Source: Cedecea sp000277545 (GTDB lineage: Bacteria; Pseudomonadota; Gammaproteobacteria; Enterobacterales; Enterobacteriaceae). Taken from it: DNA of 64,000 bases. A model generated the notes under the pieces. It did no database searches. It was not told where the DNA came from and saw only the letters and a program-made list of their open reading frames with translations. The translations under genes and the position numbers were made by a program. The stretch lies in assembly GCA_050847315.1 (NCBI GenBank), contig CP193791.1; one strand, 5' to 3'. Of this stretch, positions 16,932-25,261 are shown one piece after another (the first letter of the stretch is position 1; each line of letters begins with the position of its first letter).

Positions 16932-16967
16932 GCCCGCAGTCCATTCTGCGGGCTGTTTTCATTTTTT
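16932..16967 (+). terminator. Intrinsic terminator after yedJ
   Basis: GCCCGCAG (16932-16939) pairs with CTGCGGGC (16946-16953) around six bases, then a T-rich tail (TGTTTTCATTTTTT). It separates yedJ from dcm. Confidence 0.85.
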
Positions 16968-17020
16968 CTGGGTCAAATCGGTGATACAGTTTCACTCCCT
17001 TTTCCCATTTTTGGTTCACG

Positions 17021-18430
17021 ATGAACGATCTTGACGCGATAGCAGAACACCTCTCCCTTCAGGCACAGCGCCACAAACAAACTCAACAAGAAGAAGACAA
17101 TGCGCTGGTCAGCCGTTTACTTGAAATCTACGATCAAAAAACCGTTGCGCTCCGCCTGCGTCAGGTGGGAGGCGACTGGACGCGTGAGTCCCTGAACCGC
17201 TGGTATAACGGCAAGTCTGCGCCTCGTGGTTTAACCGAAGTGGAAGTGCAGATGCTGCAAAGTATGCTGCCGTCGCCGCCGGCGCATCACGGGCGCTATG
17301 CTTTTCGTTTTATCGACCTGTTTGCCGGGATAGGCGGGATCCGCAGCGGCTTTGAGGCCATCGGCGGCCAGTGCGTGTTTACCAGCGAATGGAATAAATA
17401 CGCGGTTAGGACCTACAAGGCAAACTGGTACTGCGACCCGACGCAGCACCAGTTTAATGAAGACATCCGCGACGTGACGCTCAGCAACCGTGGCGACGTC
17501 ACGGACGAGCAGGCGACGGCCCACATCCAGGCCACGCTGCCCGACCATGATGTGCTGCTGGCAGGTTTCCCCTGCCAGCCGTTTTCTCTGGCTGGCGTGT
17601 CGAAGAAAAACGCCCTTGGGCGCGCGCACGGTTTTGCCTGTGAAACGCAGGGCACGCTGTTCTTCGACGTGGCGCGGATCATTGCCGCCAAACGTCCCCC
17701 GGTTTTTGTGCTGGAGAACGTTAAGAACCTGAAGAGCCATGATAAAGGCAATACGTTCCGCATTATCATGCAGACCCTGGACGAGCTGGGTTACGACGTG
17801 GCTGATGCCGCGGTTTCCGGGCGTGACGATCCGAAAATTGTCGACGGTAAAAATTTCCTGCCCCAGCACCGGGAACGCATTGTGCTGGTCGGCACGCGCC
17901 GCGATTTGAAACTGGATACGGCGGTGACGTTGGCGAAACTGAGCGAATTCTATCCGGCTCGTCGCCCGACCTTTGGCGAGCTGCTGGACGATGAGGTTGA
18001 CGCGAAATATGTGCTGACCCCAACGCTGTGGAAATACCTCTATAACTACGCGAAGAAGCATCAGGCCAAGGGCAACGGCTTTGGTTACGGCCTGGTTGAC
18101 CCGAAAAACCCGGCAAGCGTAGCAAGAACGCTGTCGGCTCGTTATTTCAAAGATGGCGCGGAGATCCTGGTCGATCGCGGCTGGGACATGGCGCTGGGCG
18201 AGGCAGATTTTAACCATCCTGATAACCAGGTGAACAGGCCGCGTCGCCTGACGCCGCGCGAGTGCGCCAGGCTGATGGGGTTTGAAGCGCCGAAAGGGAA
18301 AGCGTTCCGCATCCCGGTGTCTGACACTCAGGCTTATCGCCAGTTTGGTAACTCCGTCGTCGTTCCCGCGTTTGCCGCGGTGGCTAAACTGCTGGAGCCG
18401 GTGATCAAGCAAGCGGTGAAAAAGCGCTAA
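17021..18430 (+). CDS. dcm: DNA-cytosine C5-methyltransferase Dcm
   Basis: 469 aa, like E. coli Dcm (472). It methylates the inner cytosine of CCWGG. Motif I is DLFAGIGGIRSGFE, motif IV GFPCQPFSLAG with catalytic Cys185, motif VI VLENVKNL, motif VIII QHRERIVLVG, and motifs IX-X FGNSVVVP near the C terminus. The ~90-residue N-terminal extension before motif I is the Dcm/EcoRII-type extension. It is an orphan methyltransferase with no restriction partner nearby, paired with vsr downstream, as in E. coli. Confidence 0.96.
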   Translation: MNDLDAIAEHLSLQAQRHKQTQQEEDNALVSRLLEIYDQKTVALRLRQVGGDWTRESLNRWYNGKSAPRGLTEVEVQMLQSMLPSPPAHHGRYAFRFIDLFAGIGGIRSGFEAIGGQCVFTSEWNKYAVRTYKANWYCDPTQHQFNEDIRDVTLSNRGDVTDEQATAHIQATLPDHDVLLAGFPCQPFSLAGVSKKNALGRAHGFACETQGTLFFDVARIIAAKRPPVFVLENVKNLKSHDKGNTFRIIMQTLDELGYDVADAAVSGRDDPKIVDGKNFLPQHRERIVLVGTRRDLKLDTAVTLAKLSEFYPARRPTFGELLDDEVDAKYVLTPTLWKYLYNYAKKHQAKGNGFGYGLVDPKNPASVARTLSARYFKDGAEILVDRGWDMALGEADFNHPDNQVNRPRRLTPRECARLMGFEAPKGKAFRIPVSDTQAYRQFGNSVVVPAFAAVAKLLEPVIKQAVKKR

Positions 18431-18442
18431 GCGGAGAAAGAA

Positions 18443-18943
18443 ATGGCGGATGTACACAGCAAGGCGATACGCAGTAAAAACATGCGGGCGATTGCCACGC
18501 GTGACACCGCCATTGAAAAACGTCTGGCCGGGCTGCTGGCAGAGTGCGGGTTTAGCTTTCGCGTGCAGGATGCCGCACTGCCCGGCAAACCTGATTTTGT
18601 GGTGGATGAATACCGCTGCGTTATCTTTACCCCCGGCTGTTTCTGGCATCATCACGACTGCTATTTGTTTAAAGTCCCGGCCACGCGCACCGAGTTCTGG
18701 CTGGAAAAAATAGGCCGCAACGTTGTGCGGGATAAGCGAGACACGGCGCTTTTGCTGGCGCAGGGCTGGCGAGTTTTAATTGTCTGGGAATGCGCGCTGC
18801 GTGGCCGTGAGAAAATGCAGGATCGGGCGCTGTGTGAACGGTTAGAAGAGTGGATTTGCAGCGGCGGGCGTAGCGCGGAAATTAACGTGACCGGGATTCA
18901 TCAGCGACACGACAGTGGCCAGCAGAGGCTGGCCACTGACTAA
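18443..18943 (+). CDS. vsr: Very short patch repair endonuclease Vsr
   Basis: 166 aa, about ten residues longer than E. coli Vsr at the C terminus. It nicks DNA at T:G mismatches made when Dcm-methylated cytosine deaminates. Conserved blocks: RSKNMRAIATRDTAIEKRL, PDFVVDEYRCVIF with the catalytic Asp, GCFWHHHDCYLFK with the metal and zinc ligands, and WRVLIVWECAL. In E. coli the start of vsr overlaps the end of dcm; here the genes are separated by 12 bases with a GGAG of their own. The extra C-terminal codons coincide with a terminator hairpin (18914-18937). Confidence 0.95.
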   Translation: MADVHSKAIRSKNMRAIATRDTAIEKRLAGLLAECGFSFRVQDAALPGKPDFVVDEYRCVIFTPGCFWHHHDCYLFKVPATRTEFWLEKIGRNVVRDKRDTALLLAQGWRVLIVWECALRGREKMQDRALCERLEEWICSGGRSAEINVTGIHQRHDSGQQRLATD

Positions 18944-18951
18944 CTATTTTT
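18914..18951 (+). terminator. Terminator hairpin embedded in the last codons of vsr
   Basis: AGTGGCCAG (18914-18922) pairs perfectly with CTGGCCACT (18929-18937) around six bases. The vsr stop codon follows at 18941, then five T (18947-18951). The stem therefore encodes the C-terminal tail of Vsr. vsr and yedA meet tail to tail with no spacer. Confidence 0.6.
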
Positions 18952-19861
18952 CGACTTCACACGTCTCAATCACCGGTTTGGCCGGGAACAGGTATTTACC
19001 CAGCGTGACCAGCACCACGGCAAAAATAATAATCCCTAGCGCCAGCCATTCAATCGCCGACAGGCTTTCCCCCGCAAAGGTGGTGCCCAGCAGCACGGCC
19101 ACAACCGGGTTGACGTAGGCATAGCTGGTCGCCACCGCCGGGGAGACATTTCGAATCAGGTACATATAGGCGCTGATGGAGATCATCGAGCCAAACAGCG
19201 CGAGATAGCCCAGCGCCAGCCAGCCGGAGGTGTCCGGCATCGTTGTCAGCCGTTCGCCGGTGAGCGCCGCAAGGCTGAGCGCCACAATCCCGGCTGCCAG
19301 CATTTCCACCGCGCCCGCCATCATGCCTTCGGGCAGTTCGATGCGCGACCCGTAAACCGATCCAAACGCCCAGCTCAGGGAGCCAATAAGAATTAAAACA
19401 GCGCCGAATGGGTTACCGCTGAGATTGCCGCCGCTGTTCAGCAGCACAATACCCGCGAGGCCAATGGCAATGCCGAGCCACTCCAGCTTGCGCGTTTTAA
19501 TGCCGAACAGGCGGCTGAAGCAGAGGGTAAACAGCGGCACGGTGGCGACCATGACGGCGGCAATGCCGGAAGGGACGTGCTGGTGCTCGGCCACCGTGAC
19601 GCAGCCGTTGCCGATGGCCAACAGAAGCACGCCGATAAGGGCGGCGTTAAGCGTCGGGCGCAGCTTGGGCAGCTTGTGGCCGCGAAGCAGGAGAATGCCC
19701 ATCAGCAGCGAACCCGCAAGCATAAAGCGCGTACCGGCGAGGATAAACGGCGGCCAGGTTTTTACCCCGATAGCCAGCGCCAAATAGGTTGAACCCCAGA
19801 TGATGTACAACGCAAACAGCGCCGCTATCAGCGGCACTAATTGACCAGAACGAGCTCGCAT
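18944..19861 (-). CDS. yedA: Inner-membrane EamA/DMT-family transporter YedA
   Basis: 305 aa (E. coli YedA 306), ten predicted membrane helices formed by two EamA repeats. It begins MRARSGQLVPLIAALFALYI and shows the conserved IIWGSTYLA near the start of repeat 1, GIAAVMVATVPLF, WAFGSVYGSRI opening repeat 2, and SYAYVNPVVAVLLG. The substrate is unknown; relatives export metabolites such as amino acids. GAGGGATT precedes the ATG. It is convergent with vsr and divergent from yedI. Confidence 0.93.
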   Translation of the reverse strand: MRARSGQLVPLIAALFALYIIWGSTYLALAIGVKTWPPFILAGTRFMLAGSLLMGILLLRGHKLPKLRPTLNAALIGVLLLAIGNGCVTVAEHQHVPSGIAAVMVATVPLFTLCFSRLFGIKTRKLEWLGIAIGLAGIVLLNSGGNLSGNPFGAVLILIGSLSWAFGSVYGSRIELPEGMMAGAVEMLAAGIVALSLAALTGERLTTMPDTSGWLALGYLALFGSMISISAYMYLIRNVSPAVATSYAYVNPVVAVLLGTTFAGESLSAIEWLALGIIIFAVVLVTLGKYLFPAKPVIETCEVEK

Positions 19862-20033
19862 AATCCCTCACCAGACACCAATTTCAGGCCGACAGTTAAC
19901 GCCAAAAGTGGGCGGATAGCGAGCTTTATACTTGTTGATGTAATGTTAATTTTTATTGACAAGCGCGGCGATTTTTCGCGGCGCGCTTTTTGCTTCATAC
20001 TCTTGGGTATCGACATCAATAAGGACAGATATT

Positions 20034-20948
20034 TTGGCTGGAAGTAGCTTACTCACTTTGCTCGACGACATCGCCACGCTGCTGGACGACATTTCAGTTA
20101 TGGGCAAACTCGCGGCAAAAAAAACGGCAGGCGTCCTGGGCGATGACCTCTCGCTGAATGCTCAGCAGGTTTCTGGCCTGCGCGCGAATCGGGAACTGCC
20201 TGTCGTCTGGAGCGTGGCAAAAGGATCGTTTCTAAATAAGCTTATCCTGGTGCCTCTGGCACTGGTTATTAGCGCCTTCGCGCCCTGGGCAATTACGCCG
20301 CTGCTGATGGTGGGCGGAGCGTTTTTATGTTTTGAAGGCGTGGAAAAAGTACTGCACAGCCTGCGGGCGAGAAAGCGCAAAGAAAGCGCGGAGGAAAAGC
20401 AGGCGAGGCTGGAGGCCGTTGCCGCCCAGGACCCGCTGGCCTTTGAAAAAGATAAGGTGAAAGGCGCGGTGCGCACGGACTTTATTCTTTCGGCGGAAAT
20501 CGTCGCCATCACGCTTGGCATTGTGGCGGAAGCGCCGCTGCTAAATCAGGTATTAATCCTGGCAGGAATAGCCATTCTGGTGACTATCGGCGTGTACGGC
20601 CTGGTCGGGATGATTGTGAAAATTGACGATCTCGGATACTGGCTGGCGGATAAGCGTGCGGCGCTGGCACAGGCGGTGGGAAAAGGGCTGCTTATTCTTG
20701 CTCCCTGGCTAATGAAAACCCTCACGTTTGTCGGGACGCTGGCGATGTTCCTCGTCGGCGGCGGTATCCTGGTGCACGGCGTGCCCGTGCTTCATCACGG
20801 CATTGAGCAATGGATGGGGCAGTTTGGCGGCGTGGTTGAGCTTGCCGGTCCGACGCTTGCCAACCTGGTGCTCGGCTTTATTGCGGGCGGTGTTGTGCTG
20901 CTGGTGGTGAACGGCATAAATCACCTTCGCGGGAGCGCTTCACACTAA
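20034..20948 (+). CDS. yedI: Conserved inner-membrane protein YedI (DUF808)
   Basis: 304 aa (E. coli 305). The start is TTG at 20034 with AAGGA eight bases upstream; it gives MAGSSLLTLLDDIATLLDDI, matching the E. coli N terminus. The ATG-like upstream extension of the frame is not conserved. About six hydrophobic segments are present (LVPLALVISAF, AEIVAITLGIVAEAP, GLLILAPWLMKTL, VANLVLGFIAGG-like end). Function is not established. It is divergent from yedA across a ~170-base AT-rich gap. Confidence 0.93.
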   Translation: MAGSSLLTLLDDIATLLDDISVMGKLAAKKTAGVLGDDLSLNAQQVSGLRANRELPVVWSVAKGSFLNKLILVPLALVISAFAPWAITPLLMVGGAFLCFEGVEKVLHSLRARKRKESAEEKQARLEAVAAQDPLAFEKDKVKGAVRTDFILSAEIVAITLGIVAEAPLLNQVLILAGIAILVTIGVYGLVGMIVKIDDLGYWLADKRAALAQAVGKGLLILAPWLMKTLTFVGTLAMFLVGGGILVHGVPVLHHGIEQWMGQFGGVVELAGPTLANLVLGFIAGGVVLLVVNGINHLRGSASH

Positions 20949-21040
20949 GTTCGAGATGAAAAATAACGCTTTAGTCAGGAAAAAACGCTGACCATTGACT
21001 ATACCTTTAGAGGTTTTCACCCCTAACGCCGGAGGCGGCT

Positions 21041-21220
21041 ATGGTTTATGTGGTCAGCGATGAAGTCCGGCGTAAGAACGGCGGTCCACGCATGATTGTC
21101 ACGGGTTATTCCAGTGGCATGGTGGAGTGCCGTTGGTACGACGGATACGGCGTAAAGCGCGAGGCGTTTCGTGAGGATGACCTTGCGCCAGCGGAAACCA
21201 GAGAGCATCAGCAGGCGTGA
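21041..21220 (+). CDS. yodC: Small protein YodC (DUF2158)
   Basis: 59 aa. The sequence reads MVYVVSDEVRRKNGGPRMIV then TGYSSGMVECRWYDGYG, almost identical to E. coli YodC in its core. GGAGG precedes the ATG. DUF2158 proteins are small, beta-rich and of unknown role, with a GGPRM motif reminiscent of the KOW-like/SH3 fold that DsrB (also encoded in this window) seems to share (GGPRRSG). It is followed by a strong terminator. Confidence 0.92.
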   Translation: MVYVVSDEVRRKNGGPRMIVTGYSSGMVECRWYDGYGVKREAFREDDLAPAETREHQQA

Positions 21221-21240
21221 TGTGTCTGGTTTTTTAACGG

Positions 21241-21264
21241 AACCCGGCTATGCCGGGTTTTTTT
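21241..21264 (+). terminator. Intrinsic terminator after yodC
   Basis: AACCCGGC, a 3-base loop, and GCCGGGTT followed by more T. It lies 20 bases after the yodC stop. Confidence 0.9.
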
Positions 21265-21406
21265 ATCCTCGACTAAGGCGCTTTTCGGCAGGCCAGCTTC
21301 GACAAAGCGCTGTCGCGGTGGCAAAATCTGTAAAGACTTCATTCTTCCGGGGTTTTCGGAAGGAATTGATAACCGCGGCCGGGTCGTCCGCCAGGGAGGA
21401 TCCCCC

Positions 21407-23074
21407 TTGATCGGTACTACATTTGAGCGGTTTATCAGCCGCTATAAAAGACCGCAGCGGGTGGTAAACCTCTGTTTTATTGTTGTGTTTCTATGCTCAA
21501 CGCTGCTGACCTGGCGTGAAGTGGCGGTGCTGGAGTCCGCCTATATTTCTAACCAGCGTAACAGCCTCGATAATATTGCCACCGCGCTGGATCGGCAGCT
21601 GCAGCACAGCATTGATAGCCTGCTGTTTTACCGCAACACCATGCATTATGCGCTGCAGTCTCCTATTTCCACCGATATTTCACGTCAGGCGTTGGCGGAT
21701 TTTGCCGTCCAGCGAACGCAGCCTTACTGGCAATTAAAGCTGGATCTTAATCGCGGGATGCCGATTAACGGCGTTTCCGACGAGTTTGTCAGCCACAGCA
21801 ACGTGCTCGACCGCGATGAGCGCTGGCTTTATCCTGAGCTGGAGGCGGCGCTGGAGTTCAGCTACATCATGCAGCTTGCCGACGACAAGCGAGACCTGCA
21901 AAGGCGCGTGTTCTATGCTTCGCGGGCGGGCTTTTTCCTCTCAAGTACGCCCCCGGAAAACGATCCGGGCCTTGTGTCACTCTATTATCGGCTCATTGCT
22001 CAGCCCTATTTTGGCGCTCAGTCGCCGCAAAATAACCCAGGCCGTGGCCTGCAGTGGACGCATACCTATAACCCAGTCAGTCCAAATGGGCAGATTATTA
22101 CCGCGGCTGTACCGCTGGATCTGAATCAGCGCTGGTATGGCGTGCTGGCGATGGATTTTCCCGTCAGCGGGATGCATGCATTCCTTCAGGAACTGTCTCA
22201 CGATCGCTATGAAGGCACCGTGATGCTGTTTGACAGGCATTTCTCGCTCATTGCCACCGCGGCGAACAGCGCGCCGCAGGCGCCGGTGTTTAGCGCCAAA
22301 CAGCAGGCTGAGATTGCCCGCTCCATGGAAAGCGGAGAAGAAGGCGAGCTGCGGATGGACAGCCGTTTCGTGACGTGGGCGAAGCTGATGAACTTTGACG
22401 GCGTGCTGATTAAAGTGCATACCCTCGGCGAGGGCGTGCAGGGAGAATTTGGTCGAATCAGCATTGTGCTAACGCTGCTCTGGCTGCTCTTTACGCTGAT
22501 GTTGTTCATCTCATGGCGGGTGATTCGGCGGCTGGTGAGCAATATGTTGACGCTGCAGCAAACGCTGAGCTGGCGCGCAAATTACGATACCCTGACCCGG
22601 CTCTACAACCGCGGCGCCTTCTTCGATATTGCTCACGGAATGGCGCTGGACTGCCAACGCGAGGAAAAACCGTTCTCTGTGATCCAGATGGACCTCGATT
22701 TCTTTAAAGGCATTAACGATCGCTACGGGCATCACGCCGGCGACAAGGTGTTGTCTCATGCCGCCGCGCTGCTTGCTTCCTCCCTTCGGGAAGAGGATGT
22801 TGCCGGGCGCGTGGGCGGGGAAGAGTTCTGCGTGCTGCTTCCAGGCACGAAGCTTCCGGAGGCGGCAGCCGTCGCCGAGCGGATTCGGCACCGCATCAAT
22901 ACCAAAGAGCTGCTTTTGCAGGCCGGACAGACCCTCAAAATCAGCGCCTCGTTTGGCGTGAGCTGCGCCCATGAGCGCCACGATTATGATTTTGAGCATT
23001 TGCAGTCCATTGCCGACCGGCGGCTGTACAAGGCGAAGCAGAACGGACGCAACCAGGTTTGCACCCAGGACTGA
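21407..23074 (+). CDS. dgcQ: Diguanylate cyclase DgcQ (YedQ)
   Basis: 555 aa (E. coli 564). The start is TTG at 21407, preceded by AGGGAGGA. It makes cyclic di-GMP. Residues ~20-45 form a membrane helix (VVNLCFIVVFLCSTLLTW), then a ~300-residue periplasmic sensor region of the CHASE7 type, a second membrane segment at ~345-370 (LTLLWLLFTLMLFISW), and the GGDEF domain from ~385, with DLDFFKGINDRYGHHAGD and the catalytic GGEEF intact in RVGGEEFCVLLPG. No RxxD inhibitory site is obvious in front of GGEEF. c-di-GMP production favours cellulose and biofilm and opposes motility, which is relevant beside the flagellar genes. Confidence 0.93.
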   Translation: MIGTTFERFISRYKRPQRVVNLCFIVVFLCSTLLTWREVAVLESAYISNQRNSLDNIATALDRQLQHSIDSLLFYRNTMHYALQSPISTDISRQALADFAVQRTQPYWQLKLDLNRGMPINGVSDEFVSHSNVLDRDERWLYPELEAALEFSYIMQLADDKRDLQRRVFYASRAGFFLSSTPPENDPGLVSLYYRLIAQPYFGAQSPQNNPGRGLQWTHTYNPVSPNGQIITAAVPLDLNQRWYGVLAMDFPVSGMHAFLQELSHDRYEGTVMLFDRHFSLIATAANSAPQAPVFSAKQQAEIARSMESGEEGELRMDSRFVTWAKLMNFDGVLIKVHTLGEGVQGEFGRISIVLTLLWLLFTLMLFISWRVIRRLVSNMLTLQQTLSWRANYDTLTRLYNRGAFFDIAHGMALDCQREEKPFSVIQMDLDFFKGINDRYGHHAGDKVLSHAAALLASSLREEDVAGRVGGEEFCVLLPGTKLPEAAAVAERIRHRINTKELLLQAGQTLKISASFGVSCAHERHDYDFEHLQSIADRRLYKAKQNGRNQVCTQD

Positions 23075-23391
23075 TTTCCCGTCGGGCGTGGCCGCTATAT
23101 CATATAAGCCCTGCTGATGTTTTATTCGGTTACCGAAGGGGCGGCTCGCTAAAGCAAGCGTAATGTTTTTGTCACGTAGTGGGCGAGGCTGAGGCGCGTT
23201 TATTTTTTATTCGCCCCAGTACGGCAGGCGAAATCAGAACGTTCAGTTTAGGATAAATCTTAATTTATTCAGCGCTCAAATGGCCCTTTGATGCGGGCAT
23301 CAGGTTTAAAAAAACGATTTAACAAGGCATTGGACTCAAATTGATTGCGTCAATGAGTGCAGTTATAGACATTCCTGAAAAGAATATATCC
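23075..23391. other. Intergenic region between dgcQ and dsrA
   Basis: About 320 bases without a gene, AT-rich towards the right. It contains a perfect 6-bp-arm palindrome, TGATGCGGGCATCA at 23289-23302, followed by A-rich DNA. I see no terminator for dgcQ with a T run and no other convincing signal. Confidence 0.4.
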
Positions 23392-23419
23392 TTGTATTCA
23401 ATAAAATTTAAGGTAATGT
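23392..23419 (+). promoter_or_regulatory. dsrA promoter
   Basis: TTGTAT (23392-23397), a 16-base spacer and TAATGT (23414-23419), placing the start at the first base of DsrA (23424). In E. coli dsrA transcription is temperature-sensitive and stronger in the cold; the non-optimal -35 is compatible with that. Confidence 0.6.
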
Positions 23420-23423
23420 GGTC

Positions 23424-23510
23424 AACACATCAGATTTCCTGATGTAACGAATTTCAAGTGCTTCTTGCTTCAGCAAGTTTTCATCCCGGCTCCCCGGCCG
23501 GGATGCTTTT
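23424..23510 (+). ncRNA. dsrA: Small regulatory RNA DsrA
   Basis: 87 bases, the same length as E. coli DsrA. It begins AACACATCAGATTTCCTGAT, keeps the rpoS-pairing core (GTAACGAATTT and AAGTGCTTCTTGCTT), and ends in a GC-rich terminator stem (CATCCCGGC with GCCGGGATG) and four T. DsrA pairs with rpoS mRNA to open it for translation and with hns mRNA to repress it, using Hfq. Differences from E. coli are two bases missing in the U-rich stretch after GTAACGAAT, balanced elsewhere, and a rebuilt but still complementary terminator stem. It sits between dgcQ and yodD/dsrB, as expected from E. coli synteny. Confidence 0.95.
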
Positions 23511-23511
23511 C

Positions 23512-23745
23512 TTAGCGATTAATTTCATTCACGCTAAAATCCCGAATATCCAGCTCAAAAGCATCCGCCAGCTCCTTATAGCTATGCCAGTCTCGCCCAT
23601 CCACGCTCACTCGCTGCGGGTGTTCCTCGCTGCTGGCGTGCCGGATATCGCTTTCGCTAATTTCGTTGATGGCGGCAAGCAGTGCGTCAACATCCACTTC
23701 CGTTGTCTGATGCGCCGCGCTGCCGCTGATTTTCACGCTCTTCAT
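23512..23745 (-). CDS. yodD: Small stress-linked protein YodD
   Basis: 77 aa (E. coli 75). The ATG at 23745 has GAGGG upstream; the longer in-frame extension to 23826 is not conserved. The protein contains VDVDALLAAINEISES and VSVDGRDWHSYKELADAFEL, nearly identical to E. coli YodD, and ends DFSVNEINR. Acidic and soluble. YodD of E. coli is reported as peroxide- and acid-induced; the mechanism is not known to me. Its stop codon is one base from the 3' end of DsrA, so the two transcripts meet head-on. Confidence 0.92.
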   Translation of the reverse strand: MKSVKISGSAAHQTTEVDVDALLAAINEISESDIRHASSEEHPQRVSVDGRDWHSYKELADAFELDIRDFSVNEINR

Positions 23746-23874
23746 CACTTTACCCTCGCTGACTACCACCCTTAAGTATAGCCGTTTCAGATAATGCGCC
23801 AGGTGGCCCGGAGTAAGGGCGCTCAAGGTGTTTTTGATCTACAATGGCAGGCAATGTCTCTGGAGGAAATAACC

Positions 23875-24063
23875 ATGAAAATCAATGATCGGGTGACCGT
23901 AAAGACCGATGGCGGCCCGCGGCGTTCGGGGATCGTTCTGGCGGTGGAGCCATTTAACGAAGGAACGATGTATCTTGTGTCGCTGGAGGATTATCCACTG
24001 GGGATCTGGTTCTTTAATGAGTCAGGCCACCCGGACGGCATTTTTGTGGAGCGCGAAGAGTAG
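23875..24063 (+). CDS. dsrB: DsrB small protein
   Basis: 62 aa: MKINDRVTVKTDGGPRRSGI, then VLAVEPFNEGTMYLVSLEDY and PLGIWFFNE, close to identical to E. coli DsrB. TGGAGGAAA precedes the ATG at 23875. Function is unknown; the small beta-rich fold with a GGPRR motif resembles YodC. E. coli dsrB is RpoS-dependent, consistent with its linkage to dsrA. It is divergent from yodD. Confidence 0.95.
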   Translation: MKINDRVTVKTDGGPRRSGIVLAVEPFNEGTMYLVSLEDYPLGIWFFNESGHPDGIFVEREE

Positions 24064-24079
24064 GGTAAAGGATGTATGA

Positions 24080-24115
24080 CCCTCACCCCGGCCCTCTCCC
24101 TGGAAGGGAGAGGGG
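24080..24115. repeat. REP-like palindrome after dsrB
   Basis: CCCTCACCCCGGCCCTCTCC followed by CTGGAAGGGAGAGGGGG. It is the same unit as the left arm at 9138 and lies between the convergent dsrB and lpxO genes. Confidence 0.75.
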
Positions 24116-24170
24116 GAAATCTATCAGGTGAACGCTGGACAGTCTCCTCGCTTTCGGGGAGCGGCAATCT

Positions 24171-25097
24171 TTACACCACGCTAGGCACAATAATCGCCGC
24201 AAAAATCACCGTAATCACCGAATATTTCATCGCGTAATACACTTTCCGGTTTCTCTTCTTCAGGTTTTGCCCGCTGTCGCGCAGCGCGTGAACATACTTG
24301 AAGATGCGGTTCAGCCCGCCGGTGCGGTCGCTGTCGCTATTTGGCGAGCTGGCGGCTGACATCAGTGTGGTGCCTACCCAGTGGTTAACGGCCTGCGCCC
24401 AGCGCCATTTCATCGGGCGCTCAATATCGCAGAACAGAATAATACGGGTCTGTTCGCTCTTATTTTCCGCCCAGTGTACGTAGGTTTCATCAAAAATTAC
24501 CGCTTCGCCATCGCGCCAGCTGTGGCGCTGCCGGTCGACTTCAATAAAGCAGCGGTCGTCGTTGGGCGTGGCAAGCCCAAGGTGGTAACGCACCGATCCG
24601 GCATACGGATCCCGGTGCTTGCCCAGGTAAGAACCTGCAGGGAGTTCCGCGAACATCGCCGCTTTAACAGACGGAATTTCGCTGACCAGCTTTGTGGTGA
24701 TCGGGCAAAGCTCATGCGCAGACGGGTGTGCATCGCTGTACCACTTCAGGTAAAAACGCTTCCAGCCCCGCTTGAAGAACGTATTAAACCCGGCATCGTT
24801 GTGGCTTTCTGCCGCTTTGATGTGGCCCTGCAGGCGCAGCGCTTCCTCTCGAATGATTTCCCAGTTGTCCGTCAGCTTTTGCAGTTCCGGAAAGTCACTG
24901 GTCGGGAAATACGGCTGTTCAGGCGGCAGACGCGAGAAACGCGTCATGAACATATTGACCGGGGCCATAAAGGTCGAGTGGTCAAAAAGCTGGCGGGAAA
25001 ACTTCTGTTTTTCGACACCGCGGGAGTGGGCGTAAAAGACGCTGATAATAAAAATGCCAAGAACAATAACGGCTACCATAGCAACAAATCTCTCCAT
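24171..25097 (-). CDS. lpxO: Lipid A 2-hydroxylase LpxO-like, aspartyl/asparaginyl beta-hydroxylase family
   Basis: 308 aa, full length for LpxO. An N-terminal membrane helix (VAMVAVIVLGIFIISVFYA) anchors the enzyme with the active site in the cytoplasm; a second hydrophobic segment closes the protein (SVITVIFAAIIVPSVV). The Fe(II)/2-oxoglutarate site is visible: H-x-D in GKHRDPYAGSVRYHLGL, the distal His in YVHWAENKSEQTR, and the following Arg for 2-oxoglutarate. LpxO adds a 2-hydroxyl to the secondary myristate of lipid A. E. coli K-12 lacks it; Salmonella and Klebsiella have it. Here it lies between dsrB and rcsA. Confidence 0.9.
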   Translation of the reverse strand: MERFVAMVAVIVLGIFIISVFYAHSRGVEKQKFSRQLFDHSTFMAPVNMFMTRFSRLPPEQPYFPTSDFPELQKLTDNWEIIREEALRLQGHIKAAESHNDAGFNTFFKRGWKRFYLKWYSDAHPSAHELCPITTKLVSEIPSVKAAMFAELPAGSYLGKHRDPYAGSVRYHLGLATPNDDRCFIEVDRQRHSWRDGEAVIFDETYVHWAENKSEQTRIILFCDIERPMKWRWAQAVNHWVGTTLMSAASSPNSDSDRTGGLNRIFKYVHALRDSGQNLKKRNRKVYYAMKYSVITVIFAAIIVPSVV

Positions 25098-25261
25098 GTA
25101 TACTTGTATAGCGTAAGTCTAGTGAGATTTTTCTGCTTTTTTTTGCAAAGGTTGCGGTTTTGTTACAGGAAATAGTGTCGTTTAACTTGTATTTAATCTC
25201 TGACGGGCGTCAGAGATTAAATACTGCGGCCAAAGTGGCGTAGGGATGCAGAGTAAGTCAG

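Noticed and set aside
17231..18655. 474-codon minus-strand ORF opposite dcm and vsr
   Set aside because: It is the shadow of two well-conserved genes in the GC-rich third codon frame and shows no family motif.
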